Shown: positions 1 to 7,135 of the stretch, piece after piece
Position numbering within the stretch: position 1 is the stretch's first letter
Layout of the letters: each line of letters starts with the position of its first letter
Origin: Gammaproteobacteria bacterium
GTDB taxonomy: Bacteria > Pseudomonadota > Gammaproteobacteria > Eutrophobiales > Eutrophobiaceae
DNA length: 9,641 nucleotides
Assembly (NCBI GenBank): GCA_003645215.1
Contig: QNEM01000060.1
Coordinates: 1 to 9,641, forward strand
Direction: 5' to 3'
Made by a program: the position numbers and the translations under genes
Notes under the pieces: generated by a model
Told to the model about the DNA's origin: nothing
The model's input: only the letters and a program-made list of their open reading frames with translations
The model's database searches: none

Positions 1-642
1 AAACCATGGCCAACAATAAGGTCCTAATTGATCCATAAATTCAAGTTTCTTTAGCAGCTTCAGACTTCGTAGTGGTGGCCTGAAATAAAAACGCTCGATC
101 CCGGTGACTTCAAAATCCAGTAATTTCAGCCAATCCTTAATTCTTGTCAGGCCAATGTAATGACCCTGCCATGGCGGTTTCTCACGCCAGGCCAAAAGTA
201 GCCGCCATAATCCCCAAAGGCTCCATGGATTGAAACCCAGTATCACAACATGACCTTCGCCAATCAATACTCTTTCCGATTCCCTCAAGACCTGATGTGG
301 ATTAGCTTCAAATTCCAGCACATGAGGCAAGACAACGACATCAATACTGTCAGGCGCCACAGGAAGGTTGCTACAGTCACAGCAGAAACCGGGGTTTTGC
401 CCAGACGCTTCACCGGGAACCAGGCTGGCCAGTAACTTATGAGAGATTTTACTGCCATCAAGAAAATGCCGGCCACCAATGTTCCCAACCTGCAGAATAT
501 GATAGCCAAACAAGGCATACAGCCTCTGGCTTAGCTTTTTTTTCTCTTCCTCCAGCAGTAAAGCACCCTGCCCACCCGCAAACCAGAGCTGTACCTGTTG
601 TCTTACCGAGAGATTGTTCTTGTTTGTTATTTCATCAGCCAT
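1..642 (-). CDS. yafS: YafS-like class I SAM-dependent methyltransferase (partial, 3' end off window)
   Basis: Reading the minus strand from the ATG at 642-640 gives 214 codons with no stop before the left edge, so the C-terminus is missing. A stop in frame at 657-655 with no other start codon in between fixes the start. No Shine-Dalgarno is visible. Around residues 101-144 the protein has the block VVVLPHVLEF, then PHQVLRESERVL, then GFNPWSLWG, which is the signature I recognise from YafS-type methyltransferases found beside mltD, gloB, rnhA and dnaQ. The glycine-rich SAM loop is degenerate (LQVGNIGG, residues 50-57), with no acidic residue at its start. Two cysteines (CCDC, 87-90) lie just after it. 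Substrate is unknown. It is divergent from mltD. In relatives gloB often lies between these genes; here it does not. Family call is confident, function is not. Confidence 0.85.
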   Translation of the reverse strand, partial: MADEITNKNNLSVRQQVQLWFAGGQGALLLEEEKKKLSQRLYALFGYHILQVGNIGGRHFLDGSKISHKLLASLVPGEASGQNPGFCCDCSNLPVAPDSIDVVVLPHVLEFEANPHQVLRESERVLIGEGHVVILGFNPWSLWGLWRLLLAWREKPPWQGHYIGLTRIKDWLKLLDFEVTGIERFYFRPPLRSLKLLKKLEFMDQLGPYCWPWF

Positions 643-753
643 AGCAAATAATTGTTAAAGCAATTGGTTTTACTGAGCTTAACACAATGAAAAACATCAC
701 TAACAGGGCTGTTTTTGCTTGACCAATCAGGCCCCCAGCTCTAGCATGGCGCA
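643..753. promoter_or_regulatory. Divergent intergenic region between yafS-like gene and mltD
   Basis: This 111-bp gap separates two divergent start codons, neither preceded by a Shine-Dalgarno sequence. It must hold promoters for both genes. The best candidate reads toward mltD and is listed separately. I saw no convincing promoter toward the methyltransferase and no small gene or stable hairpin. Confidence 0.5.
719..747 (+). promoter_or_regulatory. Putative sigma-70 promoter of mltD, placing the transcript start at or next to the ATG
   Basis: TTGACC at 719-724 matches the -35 consensus at five of six positions. It is followed by a 17-bp spacer and TAGCAT at 742-747 (four of six for the -10). 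The expected start site, about seven bases past the -10, is the A of the mltD start codon at 754. The message would then have no leader. This is a pattern match by eye and not an observed start site. Confidence 0.45.
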
Positions 754-2388
754 ATGCAAAAATTACTCGCAGTACTATTCCTTGTTCCAGTCTTCTTCCT
801 AAGTGCATGTAGTAGCACCTCACCACGTGATGATGCCAGTATTGCCCATAAGGGCCCTACGGACATTAATAGCACAACTGCTGGCCCAGATATTGGCAAA
901 AGTCCCGAATCATCAAGTGCAGCAGTATCAGATGAAGTTGAACAACACGCTCAAAAAGAAACAGATGTCTGGAAACGCATTGGCTCAGACCTGAGACTGA
1001 CAAGGGATATTTCCGAAAAGACCACCGCAAGTAAACTGGCCTGGTTCGCCAGACATCAAGCCTACATTGATCGAGTATCAGATCGTGCTACACCCTATCT
1101 TTATTATATTGTTGAAGAACTTGAAAAACGCGATATGCCACTAGAGCTTGCACTGTTACCCATAGTTGAAAGTGCATATAACCCGTTTGCCTATTCTCCC
1201 AGCCGCGCCTCGGGAATATGGCAGTTTATTCCTAACACGGGCAAACATTATGGCTTGAAGCAAAACTGGTGGTATGACGGACGTAGAGATATTGTCGCAG
1301 CAACAGATGCCGCCCTGAATTATTTACAGAAACTGCACAAGGATTTTAACGGTGACTGGATGCTGGCCCTGGCTGCCTATAATTCTGGCGAAGGGAATGT
1401 TGGTAAAGCCATCAGGCGAAATGAAAAAGCAGGGAAACCAGTTGATTTCTTCTCCTTAAAATTACCGAGAGAAACACGTAGTTATGTTCCAAGTTTATTG
1501 GCCATCTCTGAAATCGTCGCTCACCCGGAAAAATACAATATCACGATTAAACCGATTAAAAATGAGAAATATTTCGAACAGGTAAATATTAATAGCCAGA
1601 TTGATCTTGCAATGGCAGCAGAGCTTTCCGGATTATCAATCGAAGAACTGTATACATTGAACCCGGGCTTTAATAGATGGGCCACCGATCCCATTGGTCC
1701 ACACCGCTTATTAATCCCCGTTACCAAGACCCCTGCATTTGAGAACAGACTTGCCTCACTGTCATCTGCTGATCGCATCAAGTGGCAACGGCATAAAATA
1801 CAAAAAGGTGAATCCCTGGGCCGTATCGCAACACACTATAGAACTGACGTTTCAACACTGAAACAGATCAATCGTCTTAAGGGCAATACAATTCGTACCG
1901 GACATTCCCTTTTGATTCCAACTGCACAAAAACCTTTAAAACATTACAGCCTGAGCCTCGATTCTCGTCGCTATAAAGGTCTTAAATCTATCGGTGATGG
2001 CCAACGCTATGTCTATACCATCAAACGTGGTGATAATTTATGGGATATTGGCCGACATTATGGCATCAGCGTTAAACAACTCTGCGCCTGGAATGACATC
2101 TCGAGTAAATCGATATTACGGCCCGGGAAAAAACTGGAAATCTGGGTTGCAGAAGAAACTGACAAAACAGCAAAGGTCGTGCATGTTGCTGCCAATAAAA
2201 CATCCAGTGGTAAGCCAGGGCATATCAGTTACCAGGTTCTGGAAGGTGATTCCCTATGGTTGATCTCCCAACAATTCGGTGTTTCGATCAAGCAAATCAA
2301 AAAATGGAACAATCTTGCGAAGAAACGCCATCTACAACCAGGTCAATTACTGGATATCTACACAGGAACTCCCCCCAAGGGCGCGTAA
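754..2388 (+). CDS. mltD: Membrane-bound lytic murein transglycosylase D (lipoprotein, GH23 plus three LysM)
   Basis: This enzyme cuts the MurNAc-GlcNAc bond of peptidoglycan non-hydrolytically, leaving 1,6-anhydro ends. Residues 1-18 are a lipoprotein signal with lipobox LSAC. Cys19 would be lipidated, and Ser at +2 predicts the outer membrane. After a low-complexity linker (20-70), the SLT/GH23 domain spans about 95-260. It includes PIVESAYNP with the catalytic Glu139, the SGIWQFIP block (153-160) and ALAAYNSGEGNV (205-216). Three LysM repeats that bind glycan follow at about 346-388, 419-464 and 491-535. The 544-residue length exceeds that of the E. coli protein (about 450, two LysM). An in-frame TAG at 742-744 with no other start before 754 fixes the start, and no Shine-Dalgarno precedes it. 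It is divergent from the YafS-like gene. Confidence 0.95.
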   Translation: MQKLLAVLFLVPVFFLSACSSTSPRDDASIAHKGPTDINSTTAGPDIGKSPESSSAAVSDEVEQHAQKETDVWKRIGSDLRLTRDISEKTTASKLAWFARHQAYIDRVSDRATPYLYYIVEELEKRDMPLELALLPIVESAYNPFAYSPSRASGIWQFIPNTGKHYGLKQNWWYDGRRDIVAATDAALNYLQKLHKDFNGDWMLALAAYNSGEGNVGKAIRRNEKAGKPVDFFSLKLPRETRSYVPSLLAISEIVAHPEKYNITIKPIKNEKYFEQVNINSQIDLAMAAELSGLSIEELYTLNPGFNRWATDPIGPHRLLIPVTKTPAFENRLASLSSADRIKWQRHKIQKGESLGRIATHYRTDVSTLKQINRLKGNTIRTGHSLLIPTAQKPLKHYSLSLDSRRYKGLKSIGDGQRYVYTIKRGDNLWDIGRHYGISVKQLCAWNDISSKSILRPGKKLEIWVAEETDKTAKVVHVAANKTSSGKPGHISYQVLEGDSLWLISQQFGVSIKQIKKWNNLAKKRHLQPGQLLDIYTGTPPKGA

Positions 2389-2412
2389 GGTTTTCAATCT
2401 CAGGATTGTCAT

Positions 2413-2440
2413 GCCCAAACTATCTGGCCCAATCTATCTG
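2413..2440 (+). repeat. 14-bp tandem direct repeat upstream of aas
   Basis: Two head-to-tail copies, GCCCAAACTATCTG (2413-2426) and GCCCAATCTATCTG (2427-2440), match at 13 of 14 positions with no spacer. They sit 12 bp upstream of the putative -35 element of aas. They could be a paired activator site or a simple replication-slippage duplication; sequence alone does not decide. Confidence 0.8.
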
Positions 2441-2451
2441 AAAATACAGGT

Positions 2452-2481
2452 TTGAGCATTTCCAAATATTTTGGGTATGGT
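2452..2481 (+). promoter_or_regulatory. Putative promoter of aas
   Basis: TTGAGC (2452-2457) and TATGGT (2476-2481) are separated by 18 bp and each match consensus at four of six positions. The predicted start, near 2488, would leave a leader of only about nine bases before the aas ATG at 2497. That fits the lack of a Shine-Dalgarno there. The match is weak and AT-rich chance similarity is possible. Confidence 0.3.
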
Positions 2482-2496
2482 GTAAGTTAGCAGCCT

Positions 2497-4905
2497 ATGA
2501 TTAAACTTCTCAAGTTCTTCCTCCGCTGCCTTCTCAGACTTTTATATCGCGTTGAAGTAAGCGGAATGGAACACCATCATGAAGCGGGAGACCGCGTCCT
2601 GATTGTTGTAAATCATACATCACTGCTTGATGGCATATTGCTTTATGCCTGGTTACCAGAGACACCGACTTTTGCCATCAACACGCATATCGCCAGAAAA
2701 ATAACCTCCAGGTTTTGTCAGCAGTTTGTTAATTTATTCATCATGGATCCCACAAATCCATTATCAGTAAAATCCATGGTCAAATTTCTTTCTCAGGATA
2801 AAAAAGCCGTTATCTTCCCCGAGGGAAGAATCACGACTACCGGTTCCCTGATGAAGATATATGAAGGTCCGGGAATGATTGCAGACAAATCAGGGGCCAC
2901 GGTACTGCCTATAGCCATCGATGGTGCAAAATTTTCCCCATTTTCATATTTGAAAAAACAGGGATGTATCGTCTGGTTTCCGCGTATTACCATGACCATT
3001 CTTCCCCCTGTAACCATTGAAATAGATGAAAATATTCAGGGACACGAACGTAGAAAACACGCAGCAACCATAATGCAGGACATCATGTATTTGCTGACTT
3101 ACAGCGCTTTTAATCATCGCACGACCATCTTTGCCGCGATGTTAAATGCTGCAGAACGTTATGGGAAAAACAGGCTGATTGTTGATGACATCAATCGTAA
3201 ACCTGTTTCATACAAACAACTTATTACCAAAGCAATGGTCCTTGGCAGTATCCTGCGCAAAGACACAGATGAGGATGAACACGTCGGCATTATGCTGCCA
3301 AATGTGATTGCCACCCTGGTGACTTTCCTTGCGGTTCAATATGCAGCCCGTGTCCCGGCGATGATAAATTTTACCGCAGGTACCAAGGTTATCCTCCGCT
3401 CCTGTAAAACAGGCAAAATCAATAGAATCTATACTTCGAGAAAATTTATTGAGAATGCCAATCTGCAAGATCTGGCAAGCGAACTCGAAAAAAATGTACA
3501 ACTGGTTTACCTGGAAGATCTGGCCTCTCGCATTTCTATCTTTGCCAAACTGGCAGGGTTAATGAGAAGCTTCTATCCAGTGACCCACTACCGTCGTCTG
3601 GCAAAAGATATCTCTCCTGACAGCCCTGGGGTGATCCTTTTTACTTCTGGTTCGGAAGGTTCACCAAAAGGTGTGGTACTTTCACACAGCAACGCCCTTT
3701 CCAATTATGCCCAGGTCAGTTGCCATATTAATTTCACCCCTCAGGATATAATTTTCTCATGCTTGCCGCTATTTCATACATTTGGTTTGAATGCCGGCTT
3801 CCTGATGCCACTGTTTGGTGGCAGTAAAGTATTTCTCTATCCGACACCCTTACATTATCGCCTCATTCCCGAATTGATCTATGAACTGGAGGCAACCATC
3901 CTGTTCGGCTCAAATACATTTTTCAGGGCTTATGCGCGCCATGCCCATCCCTACGATTTTCATACCTTACGTTATGCTGTAGCAGGGGCCGAGAAGTTGC
4001 GCGATGAAACACAGCAAACCTGGATGGAAAAATTCGGCATCCGCATTTTCCAGGGTTACGGCGTAACAGAGACTAGCCCGGTAATTTCTGTAAACACACC
4101 CATGGAAAGCAAACCTGGCGCTGTTGGACGCCCTGTATCAAAAATGGAATATTATCTGGAACCGGTAGAAGGGATTGAAGAAGGTGGCAGATTATTTGTT
4201 AAAGGACCAAACGTCATGTTGGGTTATTTACTTGCAGATACAGATGGTGAAATACAGGCTCCGGAATCTGATCGTGGCCCAGGATGGTACGACACCGGTG
4301 ATATCGCCAGTGTCGATGAAGATGGGTATTTTTATATCCTCGGAAGGGCAAAACGTTTTGCAAAGATAGGTGGAGAGATGGTGTCACTCACCGCAGTGGA
4401 AGAGTTGGCCACAAAAACCTGGCCAGGGTTTAATCATGCTGCCGTTAGCCTGCCAGATGATAAAAAAGGTGAAAAAATTATCCTCATAACAGACAACAAG
4501 GATGCCTTGAGAAAACATATTCAGGAACAAATCAAAAAAGACAAACATGGTGAATTGTATTTACCAAAGAAAGTATTGCTGACTGATGAATTACCTGTCC
4601 TGGGTACCGGGAAAACGGATTACATCACACTGACACAGATGGCACAGAAAGCAGAAGATGAAGGTACCAGCTGGATCAAAAGATTAACATCTCTGGTTAA
4701 GAATGTTGGCCATGCTGATAAAAACAAGCAAGAAGAACCTGCATCAAGCGATGAAAATGCTACTGAAAATGTCTCTGATACAGAAACACCGGAAGATAAT
4801 ACTGAGACAGACACCACACTCTTACCCCCGGAAAACCTGGAAGATAATATCGATGTCACCATACGTAAAGAGCCTGAACAGGAAATCGATTCAGAAGACA
4901 AATAA
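2497..4905 (+). CDS. aas: Bifunctional Aas: 2-acyl-glycerophosphoethanolamine acyltransferase / acyl-ACP synthetase
   Basis: Aas re-acylates lysophospholipid at the inner membrane using fatty acid that it activates with ATP onto bound ACP. After a hydrophobic, basic N-terminus (1-18), the PlsC-type acyltransferase domain (about 20-200) has the catalytic H40-x4-D45 motif (NHTSLLDG) and FPEGR at 107-111. The AMP-binding synthetase domain (about 210-715) has the phosphate loop TSGSEGSPKG (383-392), GYGVTETSP (520-528), YDTGD (598-602), the hinge ILGRAKRFAKIGGE (614-627) and the catalytic Lys706 in GTGKTDY. Residues from about 723 to 802 form an acidic low-complexity tail not present in the 719-residue E. 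coli protein. No LplT-type transporter domain is fused. An in-frame TAG at 2488-2490 sets the start at 2497, without a Shine-Dalgarno. The neighbouring apt is 55 bp downstream and could be cotranscribed. Confidence 0.93.
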   Translation: MIKLLKFFLRCLLRLLYRVEVSGMEHHHEAGDRVLIVVNHTSLLDGILLYAWLPETPTFAINTHIARKITSRFCQQFVNLFIMDPTNPLSVKSMVKFLSQDKKAVIFPEGRITTTGSLMKIYEGPGMIADKSGATVLPIAIDGAKFSPFSYLKKQGCIVWFPRITMTILPPVTIEIDENIQGHERRKHAATIMQDIMYLLTYSAFNHRTTIFAAMLNAAERYGKNRLIVDDINRKPVSYKQLITKAMVLGSILRKDTDEDEHVGIMLPNVIATLVTFLAVQYAARVPAMINFTAGTKVILRSCKTGKINRIYTSRKFIENANLQDLASELEKNVQLVYLEDLASRISIFAKLAGLMRSFYPVTHYRRLAKDISPDSPGVILFTSGSEGSPKGVVLSHSNALSNYAQVSCHINFTPQDIIFSCLPLFHTFGLNAGFLMPLFGGSKVFLYPTPLHYRLIPELIYELEATILFGSNTFFRAYARHAHPYDFHTLRYAVAGAEKLRDETQQTWMEKFGIRIFQGYGVTETSPVISVNTPMESKPGAVGRPVSKMEYYLEPVEGIEEGGRLFVKGPNVMLGYLLADTDGEIQAPESDRGPGWYDTGDIASVDEDGYFYILGRAKRFAKIGGEMVSLTAVEELATKTWPGFNHAAVSLPDDKKGEKIILITDNKDALRKHIQEQIKKDKHGELYLPKKVLLTDELPVLGTGKTDYITLTQMAQKAEDEGTSWIKRLTSLVKNVGHADKNKQEEPASSDENATENVSDTETPEDNTETDTTLLPPENLEDNIDVTIRKEPEQEIDSEDK

Positions 4906-4948
4906 TTTATTACATTAGTAATTTATAACACTGGTAACTAACAATACT

Positions 4949-4952
4949 GGAG
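4949..4952 (+). promoter_or_regulatory. Ribosome binding site of apt
   Basis: GGAG lies eight bases before the apt ATG at 4961. It is one of the few clear Shine-Dalgarno sites in the window and supports the short Apt N-terminus. Confidence 0.8.
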
Positions 4953-4960
4953 ACTATTCC

Positions 4961-5476
4961 ATGGAGCGGCTTAAAGCTCATATTCGCAATATCCCTGATT
5001 TTCCCAAGCCGGGAATACAATTTAAAGATATCACGCCACTGGTCAAAGACCCGATGATGTTACGTTTGGCCATCCATCAGTTGATACACCCTTTCCTGGG
5101 TGAAGAAATTACGGCAATCGTTGGCATGGAAGCAAGAGGTTTTATTTTTGGCAGTCTCGCCGCATGGGAAATGGGCATCAGTTTTGTGCCTTTGCGCAAG
5201 CCCGGGAAACTGCCCTATGACATTCAAAGTATTTCTTATGACCTTGAATATGGTTCAGCATCTCTGGAAGTCCACACAGATGCACTGGATAGCAATGACA
5301 GAGTTTTACTGGTTGATGATTTAATAGCCACGGGTGGTACTGCCGTTGCCAGTTGTCAGTTGATAGAAAAACTCGGCGCTGAAGTTTCTGCCTGCGCCTT
5401 TGTTGTCGAACTCGATGAATTAAAAGGCAGGGATCTTCTGTCACAATACCGAGTACATTCCCTTATCCATTATTAA
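4961..5476 (+). CDS. apt: Adenine phosphoribosyltransferase
   Basis: Apt makes AMP and pyrophosphate from adenine and PRPP in the cytoplasm (purine salvage). The 171 residues match the short bacterial form. The N-terminus has the typical DFPKPGIQFKDITPL stretch (13-27), followed by GMEARGFIFG (55-64), the flexible-loop RKPGKLPY (79-86) and the PRPP-binding loop RVLLVDDLIATGGTA (114-128) with its paired aspartates. The C-terminal ELDELKGRDLL (150-160) is also as in the family. All key positions are present, so it should be active. The spacing to aas (55 bp) and to the DUF1304 gene (53 bp) allows an operon, but each gene has its own ribosome site. No terminator is visible after it. Confidence 0.96.
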   Translation: MERLKAHIRNIPDFPKPGIQFKDITPLVKDPMMLRLAIHQLIHPFLGEEITAIVGMEARGFIFGSLAAWEMGISFVPLRKPGKLPYDIQSISYDLEYGSASLEVHTDALDSNDRVLLVDDLIATGGTAVASCQLIEKLGAEVSACAFVVELDELKGRDLLSQYRVHSLIHY

Positions 5477-5529
5477 ATAATTCATTACTAGATAAACAAG
5501 AGCCATCTGCAACAAAGGAAAATGAAAGT

Positions 5530-5910
5530 ATGAAAATTAGTAGCACTATTATGATCCTACTCGTTGCAATTCTACATATTTATTTCCTGGTTCTGGAAAT
5601 GTTTTTATGGAACCACCCCATTGGTTATAAAACCTTTGCAACAACACCGGAGTTCGCTGCGGCCTCTGCTACATTGGCCATGAACCAGGGGCTCTATAAT
5701 GGCTTCCTGGCTGCGGGCTTGATATATGGTCTGATAAAAAAGAATTTAAGCTTCAAGGTGTTCTTTCTTGGTTGCATTATCGTCGCCGGGATCTTTGGTG
5801 CACTGACAGCCAAGCTGAGTATTCTGTTTATCCAGGCGGCACCGGCATTATTGGCCTTGATCCTTGTTTTACTGGCTGATAACGACGCATCAGAAAATGC
5901 ACATCAGTAG
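5530..5910 (+). CDS. DUF1304 family small integral membrane protein
   Basis: This is a 126-residue membrane protein with four likely transmembrane helices at about 5-25, 52-70, 76-96 and 98-117. The stretch HIYFLVLEMFLW (16-27) and the block NQGLYNGFLAAGL (52-64) are the hallmarks I recognise for DUF1304. Members have no established function. A ribosome site, AAAGGA at 5514-5519, lies ten bases before the ATG. The last 14 bases overlap the start of the next gene in another frame, which suggests translational coupling and perhaps a shared membrane job. The C-terminal tail (118-126) is polar. Family assignment is good, role unknown. Confidence 0.85.
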   Translation: MKISSTIMILLVAILHIYFLVLEMFLWNHPIGYKTFATTPEFAAASATLAMNQGLYNGFLAAGLIYGLIKKNLSFKVFFLGCIIVAGIFGALTAKLSILFIQAAPALLALILVLLADNDASENAHQ

Positions 5911-6349
5911 AAAAATAATTCCACCCGTATATTTACTGACAGCACTGGTGCTTATGTTTGTTCTCAACAGGTATCTACCTGTTGAGAACATCATCACTCC
6001 ACCTTTTAATTATTCAGGTATTTTTGTGGGGTTCTGTGGTCTTGCCCTGGCCACAAATGGTGTAATTTCTTTCAAAAAAGCTGGAACCGCACTTAAACCT
6101 TTTGAAGCCTCAACGGCCCTGGTAAAAGATGGTTTTTTTCGGTATACACGGAACCCAATGTATCTTGGCATGGTGATATTGCTGATCGGTGTTGCAAGCT
6201 ATCTGGGCAGCCTGACGCCTTATATTGTTGTCCCTGTTTTCTTTCTCATTATTCAGCAGTGTTTTATAAAACACGAAGAACCGTTTCTTGAAAATATTTT
6301 CGGTCAGGAATACCTGGATTACAAGAATGATGTCCGCCGTTGGCTTTAA
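5897..6349 (+). CDS. Isoprenylcysteine carboxyl methyltransferase-like (ICMT/PEMT family) integral membrane protein
   Basis: The protein has 150 residues. Hydrophobic segments lie at about 8-24, 40-56, 88-104 and 108-123. The C-terminal half carries the family signature: GFFRYTRNPMYLG (79-91), then HEEPFLENIFGQEYLDYKNDVRRWL split over 126-150, with paired glutamates 127-128. Such proteins are SAM-dependent methyltransferases acting at the membrane, and bacterial substrates are mostly unknown. I chose ATG 5897, which gives a 14-nt overlap with the DUF1304 gene. An in-frame ATG at 5864 would overlap it by 47 nt and add 11 residues that do not look like the family. Codons 22-32 contain a perfect 15-bp-arm palindrome. 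The next gene is convergent, only 30 bp away, with no visible terminator. Confidence 0.85.
   Translation: MHISRKIIPPVYLLTALVLMFVLNRYLPVENIITPPFNYSGIFVGFCGLALATNGVISFKKAGTALKPFEASTALVKDGFFRYTRNPMYLGMVILLIGVASYLGSLTPYIVVPVFFLIIQQCFIKHEEPFLENIFGQEYLDYKNDVRRWL
5959..5990 (+). repeat. Perfect inverted repeat, 15-bp arms, 2-nt centre, inside a coding region
   Basis: The left arm TGTTCTCAACAGGTA (5959-5973) and its exact reverse complement (5976-5990) flank the dinucleotide TC. The mRNA could fold into a long hairpin with about a four-base loop, starting roughly 60 bases after the start codon of the ICMT-like gene. No T-run follows, so it is not a standard terminator. As DNA it could also be a dimeric protein's operator. 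It codes for residues 22-32 (VLNRYLPVENI). Confidence 0.95.
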
Positions 6350-6379
6350 CGCCAATAATCCACAGGACATCTCTATTGA

Positions 6380-7135
6380 TTAAACCAGACCACCATTCAC
6401 GTTGATGATCTGACCAGTAATGTAGGAAGCTTCATCTGAGGCCAGATAAAGTGCAGCATTGGCGACATCTTCAGGCTTGCCAAAACGACTCAAGGGGATT
6501 TCACTGATACGTTCCTGATAATAGGTCGTTTTCATCAGTTCTTCTGCAAATGCCGTTTCGATCCATCCTGGCGCCAGCAGATTCACTCTTACATCAGGTG
6601 CGACGCTCTTTGCCAATGATTGGCTAAAGCCACGTACGCCCGCTTTGACCGCAGCAAACATCTGTGGATTTCTACCCTGAAATCCATGAATCGCCAGATC
6701 CCAGGTCATATTGATGATGACGCCATGACCTGCCTGTTCCATCACGGGTAAGACACCCCAACAGCAATTAATCGTGCCTTTCAGGTCAACATCGATGAGG
6801 AATTGCAATTTTTCCTGTTCACTTAATTCTGCGCCTTTACCCGTCAAAATATCTGCACCGGCGTTATTCACCCAGATATCAATCTGACCTAATTCAGACA
6901 GCGCTTCATCAATCAAAAATTTCACACCTTTTGGATCAGAGACATTGGCCCTGATGGCCACTGCTTTGCCACCTGTGCCATTAATTTGTTTGACGATTTG
7001 CTCTGCTTTTTCCGTGGAAGTATTGTAGTTCACCACCACATGAGCACCCTCACGGGCAAAGGTGGTGGCGATTGATTCGCCAATACCGCTACTGGCACCA
7101 GTAACAACGACAGTTTTATGTTCAAGACGTGGCAT
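6380..7135 (-). CDS. Short-chain dehydrogenase/reductase-like protein with altered catalytic tetrad
   Basis: The protein has 251 residues, the normal classical-SDR length. The Rossmann cofactor motif TGASSGIG is at 12-19, NNAG at 90-93, and the PGWIETAF block follows at 189-196. The C-terminus GQIINVNGG (241-249) is typical. The active site is not: the helix-4 Asn is Asp117 (VDLKG), the catalytic Ser is Trp145 (NMTWD), the catalytic Tyr is Phe160 (MFAAVKAG), and only Lys164 remains. A standard hydride-transfer mechanism using Tyr as acid/base is therefore unlikely. The reaction and substrate are unknown; FabG or glucose-dehydrogenase labels from homology would be unsafe. A GGAG (7151-7148) lies 12 bases before the ATG. 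It converges on the ICMT-like gene and diverges from the glycosyltransferase gene. Confidence 0.9.
   Translation of the reverse strand: MPRLEHKTVVVTGASSGIGESIATTFAREGAHVVVNYNTSTEKAEQIVKQINGTGGKAVAIRANVSDPKGVKFLIDEALSELGQIDIWVNNAGADILTGKGAELSEQEKLQFLIDVDLKGTINCCWGVLPVMEQAGHGVIINMTWDLAIHGFQGRNPQMFAAVKAGVRGFSQSLAKSVAPDVRVNLLAPGWIETAFAEELMKTTYYQERISEIPLSRFGKPEDVANAALYLASDEASYITGQIINVNGGLV

Larger units (their letters stand above)
2389..2496 (+). other. mltD-aas intergenic region
   Basis: This 108-bp gap contains a 14-bp tandem repeat (2413-2440) and a possible promoter for aas (2452-2481). I see no hairpin followed by a T-run, so there is no evident terminator for mltD, and no small ORF with a ribosome site. 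Confidence 0.5.

Noticed and set aside
536..543. Run of eight A on the coding strand of the YafS-like gene, matching an A AAA AAG slippery heptamer in frame
   Set aside because: It encodes a plain lysine run in a helical region, and a -1 shift leads only to about 25 codons before a stop. No stimulatory structure is evident.
650..665. AATTG / CAATT inverted repeat in the divergent promoter region
   Set aside because: Five-base arms in AT-rich DNA are expected by chance.
4620..4901. Open frame antisense to the aas tail
   Set aside because: Serine/valine-rich shadow of the acidic tail; no ribosome site or family resemblance.
4909..4922. ATTAC-ATTA-GTAAT hairpin after aas
   Set aside because: Five-base AT-rich stem without a T-run; too weak for a terminator.
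5469..5481. ATTATT / AATAAT palindrome over the apt stop codon
   Set aside because: Only A and T, six-base arms, no T-run; neither a terminator nor a clear operator.
5864..5896. Earlier in-frame ATG for the ICMT-like gene
   Set aside because: It would overlap the DUF1304 gene by 47 nt and the added residues are not family-like. The ATG at 5897 gives a normal coupled overlap.
6350..6379. Search for a shared terminator between the convergent ICMT-like and SDR-like genes
   Set aside because: The 30-bp gap has no stable stem with T-runs on either strand.
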